From CADEEL01 sp050246475 (GTDB taxonomy: Bacteria; Pseudomonadota; Alphaproteobacteria; Caulobacterales; Aquidulcibacteraceae), in assembly GCA_050246475.1 (NCBI GenBank), contig JBFWVZ010000002.1:186001-250000 (forward strand): 64,000 bases of DNA, in the 5' to 3' direction. A model generated the notes under the pieces. It made no database searches. It was not told the origin of the DNA and saw only the letters and a list, made by a program, of their open reading frames with translations. Both the position numbers and the translations under genes were made by a program. This document shows, piece by piece, positions 43,275 through 52,451 of the stretch (position 1 is the stretch's first letter; each line of letters opens with the position of its first letter).

Positions 43275-43799
43275 ATGAGATTTGCGCAAATTGTATGGCT
43301 CGCGGCGGCCGCTTGCATGCTGGCCGGCCCCCCGGCCATGGCTCAATCGGAAGAGGATGAGCCCTTCCGCGAAATCATCGTGGTCCGCACCGCGCAAGGC
43401 ACCGTGACCACGCAGGACGGCGAACAGCTCTTCGACCGGCTGCAGGACGAGCCCTACTATTTCCGGCCGGGGAACGTTTATCAGTACCCGTCCGACTGCA
43501 ACACGCAGCGCGGTTGCCGCGTGGTGGTGACGCGCGAACAGACGGGCCGCTACGTCGACACCATCTTTGTCCCGCCGCTTCAGCGCAGCATGTACTCGGG
43601 CCGCGACGATTCCGCCTCGCGCAACACGCGCTCCTACAACAGCCGCTACCAGGGCGACCGCTACGAACGCACCTATCGCGCGCAGGAGGAATTGGGCGAC
43701 GAGCGCGACGCCGGGCGCTATCGCGGGGATCGTCACGATACGGACGATCGCTACCGCAACGACGAGGAATGGGACGACGACAGCGAGCCGGAAGGCTAG
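43275..43799 (+). CDS. Exported charged protein of unknown function
   Basis: A 174-residue precursor with a signal peptide (FAQIVWLAAAACMLAGPPAMAQ, cleavage after residue 22). The mature protein has a short globular part with two cysteines (DCNTQRGC) and a long tail rich in Arg, Asp, Tyr and Glu (RYQGDRYERTYR, ending DDDSEPEG) that is probably disordered. GGGAGG precedes the ATG at 43275. I do not recognise the family. Confidence 0.65.
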   Translation: MRFAQIVWLAAAACMLAGPPAMAQSEEDEPFREIIVVRTAQGTVTTQDGEQLFDRLQDEPYYFRPGNVYQYPSDCNTQRGCRVVVTREQTGRYVDTIFVPPLQRSMYSGRDDSASRNTRSYNSRYQGDRYERTYRAQEELGDERDAGRYRGDRHDTDDRYRNDEEWDDDSEPEG

Positions 43800-43848
43800 T
43801 TTACGGCTCGCTACAACCTGCGATATATTGCGCGCGGGGACCGGGCAC

Positions 43849-44580
43849 ATGCCGGAAATCGTGGCGTGGACGTTCGAGCGATTGGCGGGACGCGCTTGGT
43901 TCGCGGCGTCCAATACGCTGTCCGTAATTGGCGCCATCAGCGTAGTGGATGATCTCCAAACGTGGCGGGTTGCCATCGAAGCGGTCGCGCAGTGGCTCGG
44001 CGCGCACCTTCAACTCTTGTATGTTTGGTTGTTGGCTGTCGGCACCGCAATTCACACGGTCGTTGAAGTCTACCGAGACATCGTCCACCCCATTGTCCAC
44101 TGGCTGTTACAATGGGTTCCGTTTGAAATTCCTGGCGTGGTGATTGATCTCGGCATCGTCGTGTCTCTTGCTGTTGGGGGCGTCACCCGCGCGAGACTTG
44201 CCGCCCAAATGCCCTATGCATCGGCAAAGGCTCGCTTTGAAAGACTAGTTCGAAGAGAGCTGGAGAGAGACGGGATACAGCTGGACAGATCTGACTTCGA
44301 GCGCGTCATCTCCTACATCACGAGTTCTTCCTATCGAATTCACATGCATAGAGGCCAAGACCCAGAAATCATGCGACTGCTCGGAGGACGCATCGACAAG
44401 TACGCTGACATGTTTGGCTATCAAGCTTATGAAGACGTCATCGGACGGCCCAGACGACAGCTGGACAGATTTGAGCAGTTGGAAAATCGGCTTGTGCACT
44501 TCTGGGCAGTTGTGTCTTTCGCGTTGGCCTCGTTTGTCTTCTTGGATTGGATCGCCTTCTCGGTGGTCATGAGCGCTTAG
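43849..44580 (+). CDS. Membrane protein of unknown function, atypical base use
   Basis: A 243-residue protein with hydrophobic segments at about 50-75, 85-115 and a final pair of helices (about 215-240), and a soluble basic middle (residues 120-205). Codons such as AAT, GTT, CAA, TTA and ATT are much more common here than in the neighbours, which suggests recent transfer. GGGGA precedes the ATG. Its stop overlaps the end of the convergent gor gene by 4 bases. No family is recognised. Confidence 0.65.
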   Translation: MPEIVAWTFERLAGRAWFAASNTLSVIGAISVVDDLQTWRVAIEAVAQWLGAHLQLLYVWLLAVGTAIHTVVEVYRDIVHPIVHWLLQWVPFEIPGVVIDLGIVVSLAVGGVTRARLAAQMPYASAKARFERLVRRELERDGIQLDRSDFERVISYITSSSYRIHMHRGQDPEIMRLLGGRIDKYADMFGYQAYEDVIGRPRRQLDRFEQLENRLVHFWAVVSFALASFVFLDWIAFSVVMSA

Positions 44581-45938
44581 TTGGCGCGCTCCTTCATCAG
44601 CACAAGCTCCTCCGCCGCCGTGGGGTGCAGCGCCACGGTCGCATCCCATTGCGCCTTGGTGAGCCCGGCTTTGACCGCGATGGCGGCCACTTGAACCATC
44701 TCCGGCGCGTCGCGCCCGACGATATGCACGCCGACGACTTTGTCGTTCTCCGGATGCACGACGAGCTTCATCAGCATCTTCTCCTCATTTCCGGCGAGGA
44801 TGTGCTTCATCGGGCGGAATGTCGCTTTGTAGATGTGCGCTGAGCCGTAAGCGTCTTCGGCTTGCTTCTGCGTCAAACCGACCGCGCCGATGGGCGGACG
44901 CCCGAAGACGGCCGTCGGCACGTCGGCGTGATCGACTTTGGTGGGGCGCTTGTTGAACTCGGAATCCGCGAACGCATGCCCTTCGCGGATGGCGATGGGC
45001 GTGAGTTGAAGCCGGTCCGTCACGTCTCCGATGGCGAAGACGGAAGAGACGTTGGTGCGCGAATAATCGTCGACCGCGACGGCGCCGTGCACATCGACTT
45101 TGACGCCGGCGGATTCGAGGCCGAGGCCATCGACTGAAGGATCGCGCCCGATCGCCGCCATCACCAGCCCGGCGTCGATCTTCACGCCGCCCGCCAGCGT
45201 CACCTCATAGCCTTTGCCGGATTTTGCGATCTCTTGCGGGTGCGCGTGCTCGAGGATCGTGACGCCCGTGCGCCGAAGCTCCATCTCGACGAAGGCGCGC
45301 GCATCGTCGTCGAAGCCGCGCAGGATGCGGTCCCCGCGATAGAGGATCGTCACCTCGACGCCGAGGCCCGAAAAGATCGTCGCGAACTCGACCGCGATAT
45401 AGCCCCCGCCGATGATGGCGATGCTCTCCGGCAATTTCTCCAGTAGGAAGGCATCGTTTGAATCGATCGCGAGATCGCCGCCTTTGACGTTATCAAGCGC
45501 ACGCGGCTTGCCGCCGGTGGCGACAAGAATGCGTGCGGCGGTGACGCCGCGCTTTGCCTTCTTGAGTTCGACGCCGTTCGGCCCCGTCACCTCCGCGCGG
45601 TCCGCAAAGATTTCGACGCCAGCCTTCTTCAGATTGGCTTCATAGAGCCCCGAGAGGCGCGAGACTTCCGCCTGCACATTGTCCCGCAGCGTCTTCCAAT
45701 CGAAGCGCACGTCCTCCGCGCTCCAACCGAAGGCGCGCGCATCTTCGAACGCCTGGCCAAAATCGCTGCCGTAAACGAGCAGCTTCTTCGGCACGCAGCC
45801 GCGGATGACGCACGTGCCGCCGATCCGGTATTCTTCCGCGATGGCGACGCGCGCGCCGGCGAGCGCCGCAATCCGCGCCGCACGCACGCCGCCCGAACCC
45901 GCGCCGATGACGAATAGATCGTAGTCGAAATCGGCCAT
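44577..45938 (-). CDS. gor: Glutathione-disulfide reductase
   Basis: A 453-residue FAD/NADPH oxidoreductase. FAD loop GAGSGGVRAARIAA, redox-active disulphide GGTCVIRGCVPKKLLVYGS, NADPH loop IGGGYIAVEFA with an arginine-lined pocket further on, and the C-terminal catalytic histidine in ALHPTAAEELVLM are present. It keeps cytosolic glutathione reduced. The cysteine pair spacing (CVIRGC) is normal. Ends overlap the membrane-protein gene on the other strand by 4 bases. Confidence 0.95.
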   Translation of the reverse strand: MADFDYDLFVIGAGSGGVRAARIAALAGARVAIAEEYRIGGTCVIRGCVPKKLLVYGSDFGQAFEDARAFGWSAEDVRFDWKTLRDNVQAEVSRLSGLYEANLKKAGVEIFADRAEVTGPNGVELKKAKRGVTAARILVATGGKPRALDNVKGGDLAIDSNDAFLLEKLPESIAIIGGGYIAVEFATIFSGLGVEVTILYRGDRILRGFDDDARAFVEMELRRTGVTILEHAHPQEIAKSGKGYEVTLAGGVKIDAGLVMAAIGRDPSVDGLGLESAGVKVDVHGAVAVDDYSRTNVSSVFAIGDVTDRLQLTPIAIREGHAFADSEFNKRPTKVDHADVPTAVFGRPPIGAVGLTQKQAEDAYGSAHIYKATFRPMKHILAGNEEKMLMKLVVHPENDKVVGVHIVGRDAPEMVQVAAIAVKAGLTKAQWDATVALHPTAAEELVLMKERAN

Positions 45939-45957
45939 GCGCTCGTCCGGATGCTGC

Positions 45958-48192
45958 TCAGTTCTTCATGTAGGAAGGGAGCCACCCTTCATGCGCGGCG
46001 CGAAGTTCGGAAAGCCCGAGCTTCTCCGTTTTCCCCGCGCTGCCGAAAAAGCCGAGCGATTGGCCGCCGACTTCGCCGACGATCAGCACCTCGACGCCCG
46101 CTTCCTTCGCCCGCTCCTCGATTTGGGTTACGCGCGCCTCGGGAATGGCGATGAGATAGCGCGCCTGATCCTCCCCGAAGAGGAAGCCTGCATCGGAAAG
46201 CGCGCCGCGATAGCCGAGCGTGACGCCCACATCGCTTTCAAGCGCCATCTCCGCCGCCGCGCACGCGATCCCGCCGTCAGAGCAATCGTGGCAGACGCGG
46301 ACCAGCCCCGCCTCGATCAGCCCACGGACGAACGCGCCGTTCTTCTTCTCGTCCGCGAGATTGACCGGCGGCGGCGCGCCCTCTTCGCGGCCGTGAATCT
46401 CGCGCAGATAGATCGATTGCCCGAGATGGCCCGCGTGCGCGCCGACCAGCACGAGAAGATCGCCCGCCTGCATCCCGCCGATCGTCGCGTGCTTCGACAA
46501 GTCTTCGATCAGCCCCACGCCGCCGATCGCCGGCGTCGGCAGGATCGCTTGCCCGTTCGTCTCATTGTAGAGCGAGACGTTGCCGCTGATGACGGGAAAG
46601 TCGAGCGCGCGGCACGCTTCCGCCATGCCTTCAATCGCGGCCACGATCTGGCCCATGATCTCCGGCTTCTGCGGATTGCCGAAATTGAGATTGTCCGTCA
46701 CCGCGAGCGGCTTCGCGCCCGTCGCACTGATGTTGCGCCACGCTTCCGCGACCGCCTGCTTGCCGCCTTCGTAGGGATCGGCCTCGACATAGCGGGGCGT
46801 GACGTCGCTCGTCATCGCCAAGGCGCGGTTGCTGCCGTGCAGGCGCACGATCGCCGCGTCCGCGCATTGGCCGCTGTCGTCGATCGTGTCGGCCATCACG
46901 TGGCGATCGTATTGCTGCCAGATCCAGCGCTTCGAGCACATATCGGGCGAGGACATGATGGTGAGCATGGTCTCGGAGAAATTTGGACCGCCGGCTTCCA
47001 GCCGGCCGAGCGGAGCCGGCTGGAAGCCGGCGGTCCGCTCCAGCTTCACATACGGCCGTTCATATTTCGGCGCTTCATCCGCCAGCGGGCCGAGCGGCAA
47101 ATCGCACACGATCTCGCCGTGCCAGCGCAACGTGAGGTGCTGCGTGTCCGTCGTGCGCCCGATGACGGCCGCATCGAGCCCCCATTTATCGAAGATGCGC
47201 TTGGCTTCCTCTTCGCGCCCCGGCTTCAGCACCATGAGCATCCGCTCCTGGCTTTCGCTGAGCATGAATTCGTAAGGCGTCATGCCCTCTTCGCGCGCGG
47301 GCACGAGATCGAGATCGAGTTCGATGCCCGCTTCGCCCTTCGACGCCATTTCGACGGAGGAGCTGGTGAGACCCGCCGCGCCCATATCCTGAATGCCGAT
47401 GATCGCGTCCGTCGCCATGAGCTCCAGGCACGCTTCGATCAGCAGCTTCTCCAAGAACGGATCGCCGACCTGCACTGTCGGGCGCTGCGCTTCGGCTTCA
47501 TCGTCAAACTCCGCGGAAGCCATCGTCGCGCCGTGAATGCCGTCGCGGCCGGTCTTGGCGCCGACATAGACGACAGGATTGCCCGCGCCCTTGGCGGCGC
47601 TGGTGAAGATGCGGTCCTTCGGCGCCACACCCACGCACATCGCGTTGACGAGAATGTTGCCGTTGTAGCGCGGATGGAAATTCGTCTCCCCCGCGACCGT
47701 CGGCACGCCGACGCAATTGCCGTACCCGCCGATCCCACGCACGACGCCGTCAACCAGGCGGCGCGTCCTGGGGTGCGAAGGATCGCCGAAGCGCAGCGCG
47801 TTCAACAATGCAACGGGCCGCGCGCCCATCGTGAACACGTCCCGCAGAATGCCGCCGACGCCCGTCGCCGCGCCCTGATAAGGCTCGATGTAGGAAGGGT
47901 GATTGTGCGACTCCATCTTGAAGATGCACGCGAGCCCCTCGCCAATGTCGATCGCGCCGGCGTTCTCGCCCGGCCCGTAGATCACGTGCGGCGCTTTCGT
48001 GGGGAACTTCGCGAGATGCACGCGGCTCGATTTGTAGGAGCAATGCTCGCTCCACATCACCGAGAAAATCCCCAGCTCCGTCACATTGGGAAGGCGCCCC
48101 AATTTCTGGACCACGAGATCGTATTCTTCCTTCGAGAGGCCGAATTCTTCGGCCAGCGCCAGTGTGCCAGGCGCGGTCGGGGCGTAGGGCAT
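45958..48192 (-). CDS. purL: Phosphoribosylformylglycinamidine synthase subunit II
   Basis: A 744-residue small-type PurL, which converts FGAR to FGAM with PurS and PurQ. Active-site blocks include MWSEHCSYKSSR (catalytic His), FKMESHNHPS, GIQDMGAAGLTSSSVEMA and NPVVYVGAKTGRDGIHG. Residues about 386-402 (TAGFQPAPLGRLEAGG) are encoded by a perfect palindrome at 46987-47038 in the linker before MSSPDMCSKRW, where relatives have a proline-rich loop of other sequence. The frame is kept, so the enzyme should work. MPYAPT at 48192 is chosen over the ATG at 48249 because the longer leader is unconserved. Confidence 0.96.
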   Translation of the reverse strand: MPYAPTAPGTLALAEEFGLSKEEYDLVVQKLGRLPNVTELGIFSVMWSEHCSYKSSRVHLAKFPTKAPHVIYGPGENAGAIDIGEGLACIFKMESHNHPSYIEPYQGAATGVGGILRDVFTMGARPVALLNALRFGDPSHPRTRRLVDGVVRGIGGYGNCVGVPTVAGETNFHPRYNGNILVNAMCVGVAPKDRIFTSAAKGAGNPVVYVGAKTGRDGIHGATMASAEFDDEAEAQRPTVQVGDPFLEKLLIEACLELMATDAIIGIQDMGAAGLTSSSVEMASKGEAGIELDLDLVPAREEGMTPYEFMLSESQERMLMVLKPGREEEAKRIFDKWGLDAAVIGRTTDTQHLTLRWHGEIVCDLPLGPLADEAPKYERPYVKLERTAGFQPAPLGRLEAGGPNFSETMLTIMSSPDMCSKRWIWQQYDRHVMADTIDDSGQCADAAIVRLHGSNRALAMTSDVTPRYVEADPYEGGKQAVAEAWRNISATGAKPLAVTDNLNFGNPQKPEIMGQIVAAIEGMAEACRALDFPVISGNVSLYNETNGQAILPTPAIGGVGLIEDLSKHATIGGMQAGDLLVLVGAHAGHLGQSIYLREIHGREEGAPPPVNLADEKKNGAFVRGLIEAGLVRVCHDCSDGGIACAAAEMALESDVGVTLGYRGALSDAGFLFGEDQARYLIAIPEARVTQIEERAKEAGVEVLIVGEVGGQSLGFFGSAGKTEKLGLSELRAAHEGWLPSYMKN
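46987..47038. repeat. Perfect palindrome (22-base arms, 8-base loop) inside purL
   Basis: The arm at 46987-47008, starting GGACCGCCGG, is exactly complementary to the arm at 47017-47038, ending CCGGCGGTCC; the loop is CGAGCGGA. The core GCCGGCTGGAAGCCGG belongs to palindromic repeats usually found between genes. Here it is in frame and adds a loop to the protein. Confidence 0.9.
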
Positions 48193-48297
48193 GGGGCAAG
48201 CACTTAAGGGGCGTCGCGAAGCCCCGCAATGCGCCCGCCCCTGCGGCACGCTCGACAGGAGAGCGCCTGCCCGCTACCTCAGCCCCACCAAGGGAGA

Positions 48298-48753
48298 ATG
48301 AGCATGCGCGAAGTCACTTTCGCCGATCTGCCGGGCCTCGTGGGCCAGGAGACGGGCGTGTCCGATTGGGTCGAGATCACGCAGGACCGCGTGAACCAGT
48401 TCGCCGAAGCGACGGGCGATCATCAATGGATCCACGTCGATGTGCCGCGCGCCACCAAGGAGATCGGCGGCCCCATCGCGCACGGCTATCTGACCCTCTC
48501 GCTCATCCCCTATCTCTCCTCCGGCATGATGCGCATTTCGGGCGTCACGCGCGGCATCAATTACGGCTCCGACAAGGTACGCTTCACCAACATGGTGCGC
48601 GTAGGCAAGAAGGTGCGCATGCGCCAGAAGCTGCTCTCCGCCGAGCCGAAGGCGGGTGGCCTCCAGCTCAAGAACGAATGCACGATCGAGATCGAGGGCG
48701 AGGAGCGCCCCGCCTGCGTCGCCGAGACCATCTCCATCATCTACGGCGCATAA
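48298..48753 (+). CDS. MaoC-like enoyl-CoA hydratase
   Basis: A 151-residue hotdog hydratase similar in plan to the gene at 22487. It has FAEATGDHQWIHVD (the catalytic Asp and His positions) and PIAHGYLTLSLIPYL, followed by NYGSDKVRFTNMVRVG, the standard end of the substrate tunnel. It belongs to the group resembling R-hydratases of fatty-acid or PHA metabolism. AGGGAG lies before the ATG at 48298. It begins about 105 bases from the divergent purL start. Confidence 0.9.
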   Translation: MSMREVTFADLPGLVGQETGVSDWVEITQDRVNQFAEATGDHQWIHVDVPRATKEIGGPIAHGYLTLSLIPYLSSGMMRISGVTRGINYGSDKVRFTNMVRVGKKVRMRQKLLSAEPKAGGLQLKNECTIEIEGEERPACVAETISIIYGA

Positions 48754-48754
48754 T

Positions 48755-49618
48755 GTGCTGACGCTCGTCGAGGCGATCTCCCTCGCGGGCGATCGCGCCA
48801 AGCAGAACGACGACGCCATGGGCGCCGCCGGCGAGTGTGCGTGGGTGATCGACGGCGCAACCGATCTGCACGATGCGCCGCTCACGGATGCAGCGTCGGA
48901 CGCCGCTTGGCTGGCGGCATCCCTCAACACATCTCTCTACGATATGGCAGCGACCTACTACAGGTTCGGCGCTGATGAAGGTGACATGCAAACGTCGCTG
49001 CACCATTCGGCTGAGTTTGTCCTCGCCGACTTCTCGCGGCACGCAGATCCCGACCACTTGGAACGTTGGCGACTCCCGACTGCATCGGTGCTGACGATCA
49101 GCGAATACGAGGGGGAGGTCGTCGGGATCGACCTCGGCGATTGCCGCTGCTTCGCTCTGGACGCCGCGAACGCGTCTCATGCCGTGGGCGGGCCGCCTCA
49201 AGCAGCCGATCAAGAGAGCAAACGCGCCGCTGTTGCCGCCACAAAGGCTGGCGACACGCCCCTTCTGAAGCACGCCGACACATTAGATTATCTGCGCGGC
49301 GTCCGCGCAAAGCACAACACGACGGACGGTTATTGGGTCTTTGGTCTCAATCCCGATTGCGCCTTTCACGCCCGCGCCTGGAGACTAAATCTCGCGCGTC
49401 CGGCGCACATTCTTCTTTGCACGGACGGGTTCTCGGCGCTCGTCGATCGCTATGAGGCGTATGATGCGGCCGGCCTAGTCAACGCGGCGCGCGAAAAGGG
49501 TCTCCAGGCCTTGGGCGGCGAACTCCGCGAGATCGAAAGCCAAGACGCATCGAGCGCCAAGCACCCGCGCTGGAAGCGGTCCGACGACGCCACCGCCCTC
49601 CTCCTTCGCCTCACATGA
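48755..49618 (+). CDS. PP2C-like serine/threonine phosphatase
   Basis: A 287-residue stand-alone phosphatase domain. The metal-binding motifs appear in order: DRAKQNDDA near the start, VIDGATDL (DG motif), VVGIDLGDCRCF (GD motif), LLCTDGFSAL (TDG motif) and SDDATALLL at the end. The GDSR motif is GDCR here. Such enzymes oppose Ser/Thr kinases, but none is in the window. The GTG start follows the MaoC stop by one base and no ribosome-binding site is visible, so translation may depend on the upstream gene. Its stop overlaps the oligopeptidase gene by 4 bases. Confidence 0.82.
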   Translation: MLTLVEAISLAGDRAKQNDDAMGAAGECAWVIDGATDLHDAPLTDAASDAAWLAASLNTSLYDMAATYYRFGADEGDMQTSLHHSAEFVLADFSRHADPDHLERWRLPTASVLTISEYEGEVVGIDLGDCRCFALDAANASHAVGGPPQAADQESKRAAVAATKAGDTPLLKHADTLDYLRGVRAKHNTTDGYWVFGLNPDCAFHARAWRLNLARPAHILLCTDGFSALVDRYEAYDAAGLVNAAREKGLQALGGELREIESQDASSAKHPRWKRSDDATALLLRLT

Positions 49619-51708
49619 GCCCCATGCCAACTCCGCCTTCCGCGCGCAGAGAACCCAAGAAGATCGAGCAACTCGGCCGCGCACGCGTTGATGAATACGC
49701 GTGGCTGAAAGATGAGAATTGGCAGGCGGTGATGCGCGATCCATCGATGCTGCGCGCCGATATCCGCGCCCATCTCGAAGCTGAGAACGCCTACACCAAG
49801 GCAATGATGGCCGACACCGAAGCGCTGCAGGAGCAGCTCTTCCAGGAGATGAAGGGCCGCATCAAGGAAGACGATTCAAGCGTGCCGGCGCCCGACGGCG
49901 CCTGGGAATATTACGCGCGCTTCGAAACGGGCGCGCAGCATCCGCGCCACGTGCGCTGGCCGCGCGGCGGCGGCGATGAGGAGCTGTTGCTCGATGTCGA
50001 CGCGCAGGCGAAGGGCCACGATTACTATCACGTCGGCGAAGCTGAGCACGCACCCGATCATTCGCTCTTCGGCTACGCTGTCGATGCGCAAGGCAGCGAA
50101 TACTACACGATCCATGTGCGCGATCTGGCGACAGGCGCCGACCTGCCCGATCCCATAACGTCGGCAGACGGCCAATTCGCCTTCTCGCCGTGCAGCAAGT
50201 GGCTTTTCTGGATTTGGCGCGACGAGAACGGCCGCCCGAGCAAAGTCTTCCGCCGCCCAGCGCGCGGCGGCGAGGACGTGCTCGTTTACGACGAGAAAGA
50301 CGAAGGCTTTTTCTTAGGCGTAGGGCTGACGGAGGACCGTCGCTTCATCGAAATCACCTGCGGCAATCAGGAGCAATCCGAACAGCGTTTCATTCCGGCG
50401 GATGATCCCACCGCGTCGCCTATCGTGTTTCATCCGCGCGAAGCGGCGCTGCGCTACGAAGCGACCCACTGGAACGGCCGCTGGCATATCCGCACCAATG
50501 CGGACGGCGCGGTCGATTTCAAGGTCATGGTCTGCGAGGAGAGCCAAACCGGCCGCGCGCACTGGCGCGATTTCCTTCCCCACGAACCGGGCCGCTTCAT
50601 CATCGGCTTAGGCGCATTCGCGGGCCATCTCGTGCGGCTGGAGCGCGTCAATGCATTGCCGCGTATCGTGATCCGCGCACGCGACGGCGACGAGCACGCG
50701 ATCGCGTTCGATGAGGAGGCGTATTCGCTCGATCTTGAGCCCGGATTCGAGTTCGAAACGCAAACGCTGCGCTTCATCTACAATTCGCCGACCACGCCGC
50801 GCCAATGGTTCGATTACGACATGGCCGCGCGCACCCGCGCTTTGCGCAAAGCGCAGGAAGTGCCCTCCGGCCACGATCCATCGCACTACGTCGCGCGCCG
50901 CATCAGCGCCAAAGCGCCGGACGGCGCCGACGTGCCGATGACGCTGGTGCTGCGCAAGGATGCGCCGCTCGATGGACGTGCGCCCGTGCTGCTCTACGGC
51001 TACGGCTCTTACGGCCATTCGCTGCCCGCCGACTTTTCCATCCGCCGTCTCTCGCTGGTCGATCGGGGATGGATCTACGCCATCGCGCATGTGCGCGGCG
51101 GATCGGAGAAGGGCTGGGGCTGGTTCCTGGATGGCCGCAAGTTCGCGAAGAAGAACACGTTCACCGATTTCATCGCCTGCGCCGAAGGGCTGATCGCGCA
51201 GAATTATGCGGGCGCGGGAAACATCGTCGCCGAGGGCGGCTCCGCAGGCGGGCTTTTGATGGGCGCAATCGTCAACATGCGGCCCGATCTTTGGGCGGGC
51301 GTCATCGGCGCTGTGCCGTTCACCGACGTGTTGAACACGATGAGCGATGTGTCGCTGCCGCTCACGCCGCCCGAATGGCCCGAATGGGGCAATCCGCTCG
51401 AGGACGAAGCGGCCTACGATTACATCGCCTCCTACTCCCCCTACGATCAGATCGCGCCGCGCCCTTATCCTGCGATCTTGGCGACGGGCGGGCTCTCCGA
51501 TCCGCGCGTCACCTATTGGGAGCCGGCCAAATGGGTCGCGCGGCTGCGCGCGCACACGACGAGCGAGCGGCCGGTCCTGCTCAAACTCAACATGGACGCA
51601 GGCCACGCGGGCGCGGCCGGGCGCTTCGATTTCCTGAAAGAGATTGCGTTCGATTTCGCATTCGCGCTGAAGGCCATCGGCGCTCAGGAAGCCGGCGCGC
51701 CTATCTGA
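49615..51708 (+). CDS. ptrB: Oligopeptidase B (S9A family)
   Basis: A 697-residue cytosolic serine peptidase that cleaves short peptides after Lys or Arg. A seven-bladed propeller occupies about 75-420, the alpha/beta-hydrolase domain follows with nucleophile Ser in EGGSAGGLLMG, Asp in GGLSDPRVTYWEP and His in MDAGHAGAAGR, and the S1-pocket and loop blocks LYGYGSYGHSLPADFS and AHVRGGSEKGWGWF are standard. The ATG at 49615 overlaps the phosphatase stop; ATG 49624 is an alternative. Its end overlaps the convergent EF-hand gene by 8 bases. Confidence 0.94.
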   Translation: MSPMPTPPSARREPKKIEQLGRARVDEYAWLKDENWQAVMRDPSMLRADIRAHLEAENAYTKAMMADTEALQEQLFQEMKGRIKEDDSSVPAPDGAWEYYARFETGAQHPRHVRWPRGGGDEELLLDVDAQAKGHDYYHVGEAEHAPDHSLFGYAVDAQGSEYYTIHVRDLATGADLPDPITSADGQFAFSPCSKWLFWIWRDENGRPSKVFRRPARGGEDVLVYDEKDEGFFLGVGLTEDRRFIEITCGNQEQSEQRFIPADDPTASPIVFHPREAALRYEATHWNGRWHIRTNADGAVDFKVMVCEESQTGRAHWRDFLPHEPGRFIIGLGAFAGHLVRLERVNALPRIVIRARDGDEHAIAFDEEAYSLDLEPGFEFETQTLRFIYNSPTTPRQWFDYDMAARTRALRKAQEVPSGHDPSHYVARRISAKAPDGADVPMTLVLRKDAPLDGRAPVLLYGYGSYGHSLPADFSIRRLSLVDRGWIYAIAHVRGGSEKGWGWFLDGRKFAKKNTFTDFIACAEGLIAQNYAGAGNIVAEGGSAGGLLMGAIVNMRPDLWAGVIGAVPFTDVLNTMSDVSLPLTPPEWPEWGNPLEDEAAYDYIASYSPYDQIAPRPYPAILATGGLSDPRVTYWEPAKWVARLRAHTTSERPVLLKLNMDAGHAGAAGRFDFLKEIAFDFAFALKAIGAQEAGAPI

Positions 51709-52330
51709 CCTGGCTGCGCCGCGCGAGGATCAGCTCCAATTCCTCGAGCGTCAACGCGTTGTTGCGATCCTCATCCAGCAAGCGAAAACGCTCCTCGCTG
51801 ACGGAGGCGAATTCCTCGCGCGTGACGCGCCGGTTGAAATCCAGATCGGCGGCCATCACGGGCTCGCGTTCGCGCAGCAGACTGGCGATCAACAGGCGCG
51901 CCGGTGTGCGATCGGGCCGGCGCCGCTGCAACAGCTGCCCGTTGCGATAGACGTATTGGCTGCGCCTGCGCGCGCGCGGCTCATCGATCGACTGCGCGTA
52001 AGCGAAGAGCTGCTCGAGCTGTGGGGTTTCGCGCCGCCGCAACGCGGAGACCTCGACGGACGTCGCCAGGCCGTCGTCATCCTCATCCACCTCGGAGAAG
52101 AAGCGCGCGCCGTCCGCGACGAACTCGGCCTGCGTCATGCGCCGATCGTGATCGCCATCCGCGCGGCCGAACCATTCGGCTATGGCGGAGCGCTCTCCCG
52201 CGCCGAGCCGCATCGGTTCTCCATGCGGCGTGATGAAATAGACCGGCCCGCTCCCCTCCGCGACGACGATTGGATCGGGGTTCGCGGCGCACCCCGTCAG
52301 AAACAAAAGTGCCAACAGCGCGGCGCGCAT
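51701..52330 (-). CDS. EF-hand lipoprotein
   Basis: A 209-residue exported protein: lipoprotein signal MRAALLALLFLTGC and four EF-hand-like loops, DGDHDRRMTQAEF, DEDDDGLATSVEV, DLDFNRRVTREEF and DEDRNNALTLEEL. Several loops have the full D-x-D-x-D/N-G-x-x-x-x-x-E spacing, others substitute Arg for the glycine. Calcium binding in the periplasm is likely. GGAGG lies 9 bases before the ATG at 52330 and directly touches an upstream ATG at 52339, so 52330 is preferred. Target unknown. Confidence 0.82.
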   Translation of the reverse strand: MRAALLALLFLTGCAANPDPIVVAEGSGPVYFITPHGEPMRLGAGERSAIAEWFGRADGDHDRRMTQAEFVADGARFFSEVDEDDDGLATSVEVSALRRRETPQLEQLFAYAQSIDEPRARRRSQYVYRNGQLLQRRRPDRTPARLLIASLLREREPVMAADLDFNRRVTREEFASVSEERFRLLDEDRNNALTLEELELILARRSQVR

Positions 52331-52451
52331 GGAAAGCATCCTCCAGCGCCGAGTTTCCGCCGCCGCGCGGAAATTGTGAAGCCTTGGCCATGCGCCAGGC
52401 AGCGCCTTCACGCGCCCTTGAAGTCCAGCCTTCAGCATGCAGAAAGAAGCC

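Noticed and set aside
45937..48207. Plus-strand frame of 756 codons covering purL
   Set aside because: Mirror of a conserved enzyme, without similarity or ribosome-binding site.
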